Origin: GCA-2697345 sp045565015
GTDB taxonomy: Bacteria; Pseudomonadota; Alphaproteobacteria; Rhodobacterales; Rhodobacteraceae
Reading direction: 5' to 3'
DNA: 37,861 bases
Assembly: GCA_045565015.1 (NCBI GenBank)
Contig: JBJLGD010000020.1
Span: forward strand, 1-37,861
Position 1 is the first letter of the stretch. Each line of letters opens with the position of its first letter. The notes beneath the pieces are model-generated. The model worked only from the letters and a program-made list of their open reading frames with translations, had not been told where the DNA came from and did not search any database. The translations under genes and the position numbers were made by a program. Positions 27,107 through 34,610 of this stretch are shown one piece after another.

Positions 27107-28162
27107 TTAAGGCTTTGCACATTCAGGAACTGAGTGTCCCGCTTCTTCCCAAGCACGTACTGCGCCAGGGTGGAATTTTACTGGGTTAGGACCACATAAA
27201 CCATGAACTTCACGGCCCATGATACCATGATTCAAGTTTGCCATGAACGGTGCGAGCTTTTTGATTTTTTCAACATTTTCAATATGTGCCTTGGTAAGTT
27301 GATAAGCCAATTCGTCGTCCATATTCTTGTTAACCATATCACCACCTGGAACTGCTAATCCGCGAAATTTATCATCCTCAGAAACAATTGTCCAACCTGG
27401 TCCCATCGCAGCCTTTATGTCTTCAATTGGAACAACGTAGGGGGAAGAGCCGGGTTTGTTTAGGAACTTTTGCGATGACTCTGCCTCAAAGATATTTTTT
27501 GGCATAGACCACATCGTCATTTTTCCGGCCGAACCAGCTCGAGTAACCCTCGGTCCAGGGAACATAGCTGGGACAAGTACTGCATCTACCGAGCCTTCTA
27601 TTATCGCTTGAGGCATCTGGTTCCAGTTTACCGTAACTGACTCATAATCTTCTTGTGCCTTTAAACCAGCCATAAGCTGTAAAATGCCTTTTGAGTTAAG
27701 AGCGGCAGTACCACGTGGTGGGCCATTTAGTATCTTAATATTTTTTAAGTCATTCCAACCATCTATTCCCTTCGCGTCGTACGCATATAATGTGAATATA
27801 CTCAATGTGTAAGGGTAGAGTAACTGTATATTAGATGCTAACTCAGCTCCCTTTGCTTTATCCATTTTAGAGTAAGGTCCAGCGGCCTTATTTAAAAGAA
27901 ATGGTAATATAAATGGAAGAGTTCCAATGTCCACTTTTCCTTCAGCTACTGCAACATTATATTTTGTCCCAGTTTGGCCATCTTTTATCTGAATATTAGC
28001 AATACCACGTTCAGCAGCAAACTCACCCAATGCTGATACGGTGATCTGAACAGCCGTCCCCGGTGCGGTCGTGTGCGCACTAAGGTTAACCTCAGCATTA
28101 GCAACCGCTCCAGTTATAGCCATAGTTGCGGAAAGTACCGCGATTTTGAGTGTCTTGAGCAT
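27107..28162 (-). CDS. TAXI-family TRAP transporter periplasmic binding protein
   Basis: The 351-residue product has a Sec signal peptide (MLKTLKIAVLSATMAITGAV, cleavage after ANA at about 23). It continues as a TAXI-type solute receptor, with the family's INIAIQDGQTG-like segment here as IANIQIKDGQTGTKYNVAVA and LTKAHIENVEKI near the C-terminus. It captures the solute in the periplasm for the fused permease encoded next. It is the first gene of the TAXI-TRAP-sulfatase operon, and operator sites F and G lie 190-270 bases upstream. Two cysteines near the C-terminus (GLCGPNP, ECAKP) could pair in the periplasm. Confidence 0.92.
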   Translation of the reverse strand: MLKTLKIAVLSATMAITGAVANAEVNLSAHTTAPGTAVQITVSALGEFAAERGIANIQIKDGQTGTKYNVAVAEGKVDIGTLPFILPFLLNKAAGPYSKMDKAKGAELASNIQLLYPYTLSIFTLYAYDAKGIDGWNDLKNIKILNGPPRGTAALNSKGILQLMAGLKAQEDYESVTVNWNQMPQAIIEGSVDAVLVPAMFPGPRVTRAGSAGKMTMWSMPKNIFEAESSQKFLNKPGSSPYVVPIEDIKAAMGPGWTIVSEDDKFRGLAVPGGDMVNKNMDDELAYQLTKAHIENVEKIKKLAPFMANLNHGIMGREVHGLCGPNPVKFHPGAVRAWEEAGHSVPECAKP

Positions 28163-28354
28163 TTTGTCCTCCCTATACTCTTAACCTAAGAAAACCATCA
28201 TCTGGTCCAAATTCAATATCAGAGGAGTTTGAGAGTGAAATTTAACTTCAACTAAACTCAAGCCTATCGAGACCAAGCATAGATCGCAGTGCTCTTCATA
28301 CCCTAAAGACATCGTCCCAAAGAATCCTCTATAGTATTTCAAACTTTTCCTCTA

Positions 28355-28372
28355 AATGGATCCCAAAGTCAA
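28355..28372 (-). promoter_or_regulatory. Operator site F upstream of the TRAP operon
   Basis: On the minus strand TTGACT (28367-28372) is followed at once by TTGGGATCC and ATTTA. This repeats the gntR promoter sequence TTGACTTTGGGATCC at site C with one C lost. The right half-site is perfect and the left half is degenerate. No good -10 follows, so it may be a secondary promoter or a downstream operator for the site G promoter. Confidence 0.5.
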
Positions 28373-28405
28373 GCATTCTAGGATTTATAAAGCTTTTTTT
28401 TAAAT

Positions 28406-28428
28406 AATATACCCTTTTGGGATCCTAT
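28406..28428 (-). promoter_or_regulatory. Operator site G and probable -10 of the TRAP operon
   Basis: The core TTGGGATCC-TA (28417-28427) lies 8 bases upstream (minus strand) of TATATT (28406-28411), a good -10. The operator thus covers the -10/-35 spacer, as at sites A and H. The -35 is poor, suggesting a weak promoter or an activator requirement. Confidence 0.5.
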
Positions 28429-28711
28429 TAAGTTTTAATATACTAAGAAAAGAGCTTCATTAAAGACACTATAATACTTAACAAAACGTAATGGATGCAA
28501 TTACGAAGAATTTCTTCTTTAGTACCTATGCACACATAATCAAGATAGATTATAATTCGTTACCCCTTGGCTCCAATGTTGCAAATACAGTTGTTTGGTG
28601 TAAGTTTTCTACTGGTTACAGCCGCTCTAAACCGTGCCCCAAACTCAAAAAAAGCCCACAGCCTGTTAAGCCGAGAGCTATCTGATTTACTAATTTGTAT
28701 CATCTTTTAAA

Positions 28712-28761
28712 TGGTCAAATCGGCGGGATTCGAACCCACGATCCCTTCACTCCCAGTAAAG
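28712..28761 (-). repeat. tRNA 3'-end fragment (candidate attachment site remnant)
   Basis: On the minus strand GGATC, T-stem GTGGG, loop TTCGAAT, T-stem CCCGC, then CGATTTG-A-CCA make a complete tRNA T-arm, acceptor 3' strand and CCA end. Ahead of it CTTTA-CTGGGAG-TGAAG could fold as an anticodon arm (GGG), but these bases also encode the conserved ligI C-terminus (RLYWE-stop), so that part may be chance. No acceptor 5' strand (CAAATCG) or D-arm is found upstream, so it is not a whole tRNA. Such fragments are left where an element integrates into a tRNA gene. Confidence 0.6.
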
Positions 28762-29634
28762 ACGCATAGGGTTCTCAACCAAAAGTTTTTTTCTAAACTC
28801 CGAATTTGGAACAATTTTTTCTATAAATTCTACTAGAAAGCCATCATCTGGCATGTGTGATTTCATATTTGGATGCGGCCAATCGGTACCCCAAAGAACT
28901 CTGTCCGTAAATCGATCAACAATCTTTTTACAAAATGGGACAACATCATCATATGGCGGTCCTTGTAAAGTTAACCGTTCCGGGCACGTTACCTTGGACC
29001 AAATGTGTTCATTCTCTTCCATAAGCCTCACAAATCGTTGAAAATTAGGATGCATTATCCCCTTATCAACATCAGGTCTACCCATATGGTCAACAACGAT
29101 AATCGTAGGTAACTTTTTCAAAAAAGGTTCTAGCTCTTCAAGATCTTGAGCCTCAAAATAAACCACAATGTGCCACCCAAAGCTCTTAATCTTATCAGCT
29201 ATCAGATAAAATGTCTCTTTTGGTGTAGCGTCGACAAGGCGTTTAACAAAGTTAAAACGTACGCCACGCACACCTGCCTCATGCATCTCAGCTATCTCAG
29301 CCTCCGTAATGTCGGGTCCTACAGAAGCGATACCACGTGCAAAACCACCGCTGCTACGACACGCGTCGACCATGGCTCTATTATCTTTCCCGTGACACGT
29401 GGCCTGAACAACTACATTGCGCGAAAACCCTAAATAATCTCGTAAAGCGAATAGTTGTTTTTTTCCAGCATCACACGGTGTGTACTTCCGTTCGGGAGCA
29501 AATGGAAACTCTGCTGAGGGTCCAAAAACATGACAATGTGAATCGACCGCTCCCTCTGGTAATATAAAATTTGGTTTCCTTGGTGAAGGATGAAACTTTA
29601 ACCAGTCTGCATCCATTTGTTGTTTTTCATTCAT
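28747..29634 (-). CDS. ligI: 2-pyrone-4,6-dicarboxylate lactonase
   Basis: LigI hydrolyses 2-pyrone-4,6-dicarboxylate (PDC) to oxalomesaconate in protocatechuate 4,5-cleavage. The 295-residue amidohydrolase-fold protein has H-x-H (His33, His35) in DSHCHVFGP, FALRDYLGFSRNVVVQATCHG (62-82), GVRFNFVKRLVD, DHMGRPD (182-188) and WGTDWPHPN with Asp251. It is very close to sphingomonad LigI over its whole length, down to the ending NPMRLYW. The stop codon touches the tRNA fragment, and the C-terminus is about three residues shorter than the sphingomonad one. The start overlaps galD as ATGA (29631-29634). It is the last gene of galB-ligK-galD-ligI. Confidence 0.94.
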   Translation of the reverse strand: MNEKQQMDADWLKFHPSPRKPNFILPEGAVDSHCHVFGPSAEFPFAPERKYTPCDAGKKQLFALRDYLGFSRNVVVQATCHGKDNRAMVDACRSSGGFARGIASVGPDITEAEIAEMHEAGVRGVRFNFVKRLVDATPKETFYLIADKIKSFGWHIVVYFEAQDLEELEPFLKKLPTIIVVDHMGRPDVDKGIMHPNFQRFVRLMEENEHIWSKVTCPERLTLQGPPYDDVVPFCKKIVDRFTDRVLWGTDWPHPNMKSHMPDDGFLVEFIEKIVPNSEFRKKLLVENPMRLYWE

Positions 29635-30686
29635 GGAAATACCTCTCCATCCATTAACTTACGAGCCGTCCGCAAAATTGCAGCCGTCTTCATCTCCCCA
29701 GATTCATTTAAATGACCAATTACAGTCATTTCTCCAGTAGGGTGCTCAATAGAAATGTGTCGCTCAACACCGTTACCTTTTTTGGCTGAATCATATGCTA
29801 CCGTTCCCTCAATTAGACAAGCTGTAGCCACACTAACAGCTCCCAGTACGCCAATCGCCTTGTGGCATCGATGCGGTATAAAGGTTCTAGTTGAAACGGT
29901 TCCATCATTCATCGGAGAGGATACCAGCGTCATCTTAGGTATAGATTTTTTAGAAACATCCCCTAAGTTCATTAACGGACCGCAAGCCAATCGAATGGCC
30001 TCAATACGATCTTTCATGGAAACATTATCCTCTAATAATTCTGCTGCTTCATTACCCGAAATGTGCATATCCGAAGCTCGAAAAATTACACAAGGCATCC
30101 CATTATCAATCATGGTTACCTCAACTCCGTTAATAATATCCTGAACATTTCCAGTCGGTAAAAGAGCTCCACAACTCGACCCAGCTGTGTCTTTGAATTC
30201 AATCGAAACTGGTGCAGCTGTCCCCGGAACCCCATCTATACTTGCACTTCCACAGTAGTTCACCACTCCTCCTGGCGTGCATACTGAAGCAACTGCAATT
30301 TGACCTGTGTTCTCCATAAAAATTGTAACTGATGTGTTTTTTTCATCGGCTTCAACTAAATCTCTTTCAATAGCAAAAGGTGCAACTCCAGCCAAAATAT
30401 TACCGCAATTTTGCGAGTCGGTCACAATTTCTTTATCAACAAAGACTTGAAGAAAAAGATAATCAATATCAACCCCGCTGCGATTAGACTTTCGAACAAT
30501 CGCAACCTTAGAAGTCAGCGGGTCCGCACCCCCCATACCATCGATTTGCCGTAAATCGGGGGATCCCATAATTTTTAGAAGGAGAGCGTCACGTTCCACC
30601 TTATCTTCTGGCAGGTCCTGATATAAGAAATAACCTCCCTTTGATGTACCCCCACGCATCCACATAGCCGGGATGCCATTAGACAT
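29631..30686 (-). CDS. galD: 4-oxalomesaconate tautomerase (PrpF family)
   Basis: The 351-residue PrpF-family isomerase most likely interconverts keto and enol forms of 4-oxalomesaconate (GalD of Pseudomonas, LigU-like in sphingomonads). Family segments include MWMRGGTSKGGYF (8-20, Lys16), DGMGGADPLTSKVAIV (49-64), NCGNILAGVAPFAIE (93-107, Cys94) and PHRCHKAIGVLGAV. Assignment rests on family plus position between the ligK and ligI homologues. PrpF itself (aconitate isomerase of propionate metabolism) is unlikely because no prp genes are present. It overlaps both neighbours by a few bases, indicating translational coupling. Confidence 0.85.
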   Translation of the reverse strand: MSNGIPAMWMRGGTSKGGYFLYQDLPEDKVERDALLLKIMGSPDLRQIDGMGGADPLTSKVAIVRKSNRSGVDIDYLFLQVFVDKEIVTDSQNCGNILAGVAPFAIERDLVEADEKNTSVTIFMENTGQIAVASVCTPGGVVNYCGSASIDGVPGTAAPVSIEFKDTAGSSCGALLPTGNVQDIINGVEVTMIDNGMPCVIFRASDMHISGNEAAELLEDNVSMKDRIEAIRLACGPLMNLGDVSKKSIPKMTLVSSPMNDGTVSTRTFIPHRCHKAIGVLGAVSVATACLIEGTVAYDSAKKGNGVERHISIEHPTGEMTVIGHLNESGEMKTAAILRTARKLMDGEVFP

Positions 30687-31371
30687 ATTTTAGACCTTTT
30701 TTTGCCAGTTTTTCTCGCATTTTATAGATATCTAGGCTCAACTCACCTGCTTCTAATCGCTTACGTTTTTCAGTTTCACTAGCTTCCCGTTCTTTCGCCT
30801 TTTCCAATACCTCTGCAGCTTCCTCATTTCGTACTACGCAAACTCCATCATCATCAGCTACGATTATATCACCAGGGTTAATCAATTCTTCGGCACAAAT
30901 TATTGGCACGTTGACCGAGCCCAACGTCTCTTTTATTGTTCCTTGAGCAAATACAGCCTTTGACCAAACTGGGAAGTTCATTTCTGTAAGGTCACGGACA
31001 TCACGTACTCCAGCATTAATGATTAAACCTTTACAACCTCGTGCTTTAGCTGAAGCAGCTAGCAAATCACCAAAATAACCAGCATTACTGGGAGAAGTTG
31101 GCGAAAGAACTAGAATATCACCTTTTTTCAGCTGTTCGACTGCTACATGTAACATCAAGTTATCACATGGAGGCGCCAAAATTGTTACAGCGCTACCCGC
31201 GATCCTAGCTCCTGGATAAATAGGCCGCATATAATCACCAAGTAAGCCCTTACGGCCTTGAGCCTCATGAACGGTTGCAACACCACAGTTTGCAAGACCA
31301 TTAATTATATGGTTCTCTGCGCGTTTAATTTCTTGAACTACAATTCCTTGTGTACCGACTGAATAACTCAT
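30679..31371 (-). CDS. ligK: 4-carboxy-4-hydroxy-2-oxoadipate aldolase (RraA-like, LigK/GalC)
   Basis: The 230-residue RraA-fold class II aldolase splits 4-carboxy-4-hydroxy-2-oxoadipate into pyruvate and oxaloacetate, the final step of protocatechuate 4,5-cleavage. Characteristic parts are GVATVHEAQGRKGLL (35-49), GDLLAASAKARGCKGLIINAGVRDV with the Arg-Asp pair, and NPGDIIVADDDGVCVV near residue 190, followed by a charged C-terminal helix. The length and extra C-terminal helix match LigK/GalC rather than the RraA ribonuclease inhibitor (about 160 residues). Start ATG overlaps the galB stop (ATGA, 31368-31371). Confidence 0.9.
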   Translation of the reverse strand: MSYSVGTQGIVVQEIKRAENHIINGLANCGVATVHEAQGRKGLLGDYMRPIYPGARIAGSAVTILAPPCDNLMLHVAVEQLKKGDILVLSPTSPSNAGYFGDLLAASAKARGCKGLIINAGVRDVRDLTEMNFPVWSKAVFAQGTIKETLGSVNVPIICAEELINPGDIIVADDDGVCVVRNEEAAEVLEKAKEREASETEKRKRLEAGELSLDIYKMREKLAKKGLKYV

Positions 31372-32107
31372 ACTAATTCATCCACTGTTTGAGGGAAAAT
31401 CATTTCAAAACCTTCCGCATATTCTGCTTTGCGACCACCAGCCATACCACCAGAATTACGACGAAAATGGTTACCACGATTTTCCGCTACGTTAGTATAA
31501 AACTTCCAGAGGTGCTCTTGCCCCTGCATACATTCGATAGCGGCCTTTTTTTTATCCCAAACCGACGTGATGTCCAGAAATACATTTGGTTTCCATCCCA
31601 TTTGTTCAGTCTGGTGAGGTTCAAACAGGTACATCTGAGGTGCACCTAAAACTTTTTGACCAGGGTTGTGGCCCCCACGCTTGAGAAATCATGCGGCATT
31701 CAAGTGCAAACTGGGTCGTATTCATATGATCGGTATTGTAAGGGTCCCCACTTTGAGTGGCTCATCATCCAATTTGGTTGAACCTCGCGGATAATATCTA
31801 CCATTTTCTCTTGTGCATCTTGGTCTAACCGTAAGGGGTAATCTCCAAGATCAAGGAAACGAATATCACTCACTCCTAACGCATTTGCTGCAGCCTGAGC
31901 TTCATCTTTACGGGCTTCTTTAACCTTTTCCAGACTCATACCATCTTGTTTCCAGAGCTTCGCACTTTCTCCTTTTTCACCAAATGAAAGACACGCCACC
32001 GTCACCTCATAATTAAGTTCCTGGTGTAAGGCGATTGCACCACCACAACGCCAAACAAAGTCAGCAGCATGCGCAGAAATTACCAAAGCCGTTTTCCTGT
32101 CAGCCAT
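31368..32107 (-). pseudogene. galB: 4-oxalomesaconate hydratase (GalB, PIG-L/LmbE type), interrupted by two +1 frameshifts
   Basis: The N-terminal part (ADRKTALVISAHAADFVWRCGG...) ends early at 31700, and the C-terminal part (MYLFEPHQTEQMGWKPNVFLD...) is read in another frame from about 31634. Removing one base in the run at 31740-31744 and one in the G/C run at 31670-31676 restores a single frame of 245 residues through YNTDHMNTTQFALECRMISQAWGHNPGQ. GalB is a zinc-dependent hydratase with a deacetylase fold, which matches. The ATG at 32107 follows AAAGGA; the upstream GTG at 32122 is unlikely. Its preserved ATGA overlap with ligK and absence of other stops suggest a recent loss or a sequence error. 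Confidence 0.85.
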
Positions 32108-32199
32108 TTTTGTTCCTTTCACGGGTTTCGAAAACTAGCAAAACATAAATTTTAACTATTGCCAAATTTAATCCAAATAAAATTTATGTTAGGTTTTTT

Positions 32200-32228
32200 T
32201 ATATACTTGGGATCCTAAAATCAAGATA
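32200..32228. promoter_or_regulatory. Operator site H in the galB/ligA divergent promoter region
   Basis: TTGGGATCCTAA (32207-32218) is the only GGATCC motif in this 222-base divergent gap. On the minus strand it directly precedes TATATA (32200-32205), the probable galB -10. On the plus strand TATACT, 17 bases containing the operator, then GATAAA (32223-32228) could serve ligA. An alternative ligA promoter is TTGCGT (32234-32239), 16 bases, TATTAA (32256-32261). One bound site could control both operons. Confidence 0.6.
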
Positions 32229-32329
32229 AACCATTGCGTCACATTCATAATGATGTATTAAGTTTGCGAAATTTGAAAGAATTTCCTACTCAAATAGATA
32301 ATCGACTTTAAACTGACTAGGGTAACTAC

Positions 32330-32722
32330 ATGACTGACAAAGAGTATGACGACATTCCAGGAACTTTTGTCTTTGACGCTGACAGATCAAGAGAGGGGTA
32401 TCATCTGAATCAATTTTGTATTTCCCTGAGGCTCCAAGTAAATCGCGACTCTTTTAATAAGGATGAACAAGCCTATCTAGACTCGTACCCAATGACATCG
32501 GAGCAACGAAATGCGGTACTCTCACGTAATTGGAACCTATTACTCGAATTGGGTGGTAACATATATTACACTTCCAAATTAGCCGCTAACGATGGAATCA
32601 ACTTCCAGAATCTTGCTGGACGGATGACAGGCATGGGCGTTGAAGCTTACAGGGACATGATGCTTAAGGGCGGGCGCTCAATTGAAGGAAATCGAACAAA
32701 ATCAGAATGGGAGAAGAGCTAA
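32330..32722 (+). CDS. ligA: Protocatechuate 4,5-dioxygenase alpha subunit
   Basis: The 130-residue small helical subunit of the extradiol dioxygenase LigAB caps the active site of the beta subunit. IPGTFVFDADRSREGYHLNQFC (9-30), YPMTSEQRNAVLSRNWNLLLELGGNIYYTSKLAANDG and the MTGMGVEAYRDMMLKGGRS-type C-terminus are diagnostic of LigA. It is the first gene of ligABC, and its TAA overlaps the ligB ATG (TAATG at 32720-32724). Operator site H lies about 110 bases upstream. Confidence 0.95.
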   Translation: MTDKEYDDIPGTFVFDADRSREGYHLNQFCISLRLQVNRDSFNKDEQAYLDSYPMTSEQRNAVLSRNWNLLLELGGNIYYTSKLAANDGINFQNLAGRMTGMGVEAYRDMMLKGGRSIEGNRTKSEWEKS

Positions 32723-33574
32723 TGGCAAGAGTAACCGCCGGGGTAGGGTGTTCGCATGTCCCCGCAATCGGGGTCGCCATGGACACTGGTATAACTAACG
32801 AACCTTACTGGAAACCAGTTTTTGAGGGTTTCAAAAAATCTCGTGAATGGATGAAAAAAGCAAAAACCTGATGTGATCTTTTTGGTTTATAACGACCATT
32901 GTACAGCGTTTAATCCTTCCTGCATTCCAACCTTCGCACTAGGTTGTGCCGCTGAATTTAAACCTGCAGATGAAGGTTGGGGGGCCCGACCAGTTCCAAT
33001 TGTAAAAAACCATCAAAAACTTGCTAGTCATATTGCTCAATCACTTATCTTAGATGAATTTGATCTTACTATTATGAATGAAATGGAAGTTGATCACGGA
33101 CTAACAGTTCCTTTATCAGTGATGTATGGCGATGTTGGGCCAGACCAGGAATGGCCGGCCCTTGTGATCCCTCTGTGTGTTAATGTCGTACAATATCCAC
33201 CACCAACAGGAAATAGATGTTTCAACCTAGGGAAAGCCGTACGAAAAGCAATTAATAGCTATGATGAAGACTTAAATGTTATGATTTTTGGCACAGGTGG
33301 TATGAGCCATCAGCTGCAGTATAAACGCGCGGGACTAATCAACTCAGAATGGGATACAAAATTTCTAGACTTAATGACCGAAGATCCTGTCGCAGCAAGT
33401 CAAATCACACACTTAGAGTATCTTCGCGAAACAGGTAGTGAAGGAGTGGAAATGGTTATGTGGCACGTAATGCGCGGCGCTTTGGATCACGAAGTTTCTG
33501 AAGTTCATCGCCACTATCATGTACCTGCTTCAAACACAGCGGTAGGCCACATAATTCTTGAAAATAAAATCTAA
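32722..33574 (+). pseudogene. ligB: Protocatechuate 4,5-dioxygenase beta (catalytic) subunit, interrupted by a +1 frameshift
   Basis: LigB holds the Fe(II) that opens the protocatechuate ring between C4 and C5. The frame starts MARVTAGVGCSHVPAIG (His12 iron ligand) and hits a stop at 32869-32871. Removing one A from the run at 32862-32866 joins KKAKPDVIFLVYNDHCTAF and gives 283 residues. Later ligand and catalytic regions are intact: VYNDHCTAF (iron His), GTGGMSHQL (catalytic His) and GSEGVEMVMW (iron Glu). No other stop or frame break is present. In this sequence as given it would make no active dioxygenase. Confidence 0.88.
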
Positions 33575-33584
33575 GGAGATATCG

Positions 33585-34530
33585 ATGAGAATCTGCGTTG
33601 CTGGAGCCTACGGGGCCTTTGGTCTGAAACATTTAGACGCCTTGTCCAATATCGAAGATATTGAAATTACGTCCATAATGGGGCCAACAAATGATAAAAT
33701 TCAGTCGTTGGCTTCTGAGCGCAACATCAATCATGCAGCCACTACGCTCGAGGAGTGTATCAGTCGAAGTGATGTGGATGCGGTTATACTTTCTACACCA
33801 ACAGAAATGCATGCGGATCAAGCAATTGCCTGCATGAACGCCGGGAAACATGTTCTCATCGAAATTCCCATGGCCCATAGCCTTGCAGCTAGCGAACGCG
33901 TCTTAGCCAAGCATAAAGAGACGGGTCTTACCTGCATGGCAGGTCAAGTACGGCGATTTAACCCCTCGCACCAATGGATCAAAAATAAAATCGAAGCCGG
34001 TGAGTTAAAAATCCAGCAACTGGATGTTCAAACCTATTTTTTTTCGTAGGACAAATACCAATGCTAAAGGTGAACCGCGATCGTGGACGGATCACCTTTT
34101 ATGGCATCATGCCTGTCATACAGTAGACTTGTTTCAATACCAGACAGGGAGCAAAGCCGTGAAGGCCTTTGGACTGCAAGGTCCCGCTCACCCTGATCTT
34201 GGGATAGCAATGGATATGTCGATCGGAATGAAAGCAGAAGACGGCGCTATTTGCACTCTCTCACTCAGTTTTAACAATGAAGGACCATTTGGAACATTTT
34301 TTCGATATATCTGTGATAACGGAACATTTGTGGCGAACTACGATGACCTTTTTGACGGGAATAATAATAAGATTGATTTAAGTGACGTAGCTGTATCAAA
34401 TAATGGAATCGAACTTATTGATAGAGAATTCATTCAATCCATTAGAGAAAGTCGAACTCCCAATGCATGTGTTACCGATGTCATATCAGCTATGGAAACA
34501 CTCGATAAAATTGAACGTTCAATGGGATGA
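33585..34530 (+). pseudogene. ligC: 4-carboxy-2-hydroxymuconate-6-semialdehyde dehydrogenase (LigC), interrupted by a +1 frameshift
   Basis: LigC oxidises the ring-cleavage product (as its cyclic hemiacetal) to PDC with NADP. It belongs to the Gfo/Idh/MocA fold. The N-terminal frame (MRICVAGAYGAFGLKHLDAL...) stops at 34049 after a run of eight T (34037-34044). With seven T it continues QTYFFRRTNTNAKGEPRSWTDHLLWHH and gives 314 residues, the normal LigC length. GEPRSWTDHLLWHHACHTVDLF, CTLSLSFNNEGPFGTFFRYICDNGTF and VSNNGIELIDREF match sphingomonad LigC closely. Ribosome site AAGGAG (33573-33578) fixes ATG 33585, 10 bases after ligB. The glycine loop reads GAYGAFG, one residue longer than the GAGAFG I recall for LigC. 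Confidence 0.88.
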
Positions 34531-34610
34531 AGTAGTCCTATTTCAAAGTGCAAAAAATACCTACTTAAATAAGGTAAAGTAAATTTTTATTAGGCAAAAA
34601 TCGACTAATT

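Larger units (their letters stand above)
28163..28711. other. Long intergenic region upstream of the TRAP operon
   Basis: About 550 bases lie between the TRAP binding-protein start and the tRNA fragment. They contain operator sites F and G and a likely -10 (TATATT, minus strand, 28406-28411). The part at 28440-28700 has no convincing gene. A 47-codon minus-strand frame (28560-28703, starting MIQISKSDS) and a 64-codon plus-strand frame overlap there. Neither has a ribosome site or a recognised family. Confidence 0.6.

Noticed and set aside
28712..28790. A complete tRNA-Pro(GGG) overlapping the ligI 3' end
   Set aside because: The anticodon-arm-like part is explained by the conserved LigI C-terminus, A37 is wrong for tRNA-Pro, and no D-arm or acceptor 5' strand occurs at the right distance.
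30560..30567. GGGATCCC near the start of galD
   Set aside because: It is within coupled coding sequence (MGSPDLRQ) with no A/T arms. An internal roadblock site is possible but not supported.
31368..34530. Programmed frameshifting as the explanation for broken galB, ligB and ligC
   Set aside because: Four separate +1 events at different sequences without stimulatory signals are not a known programme. Sequence error or recent decay is simpler; only the T8 run leaves slippage open.
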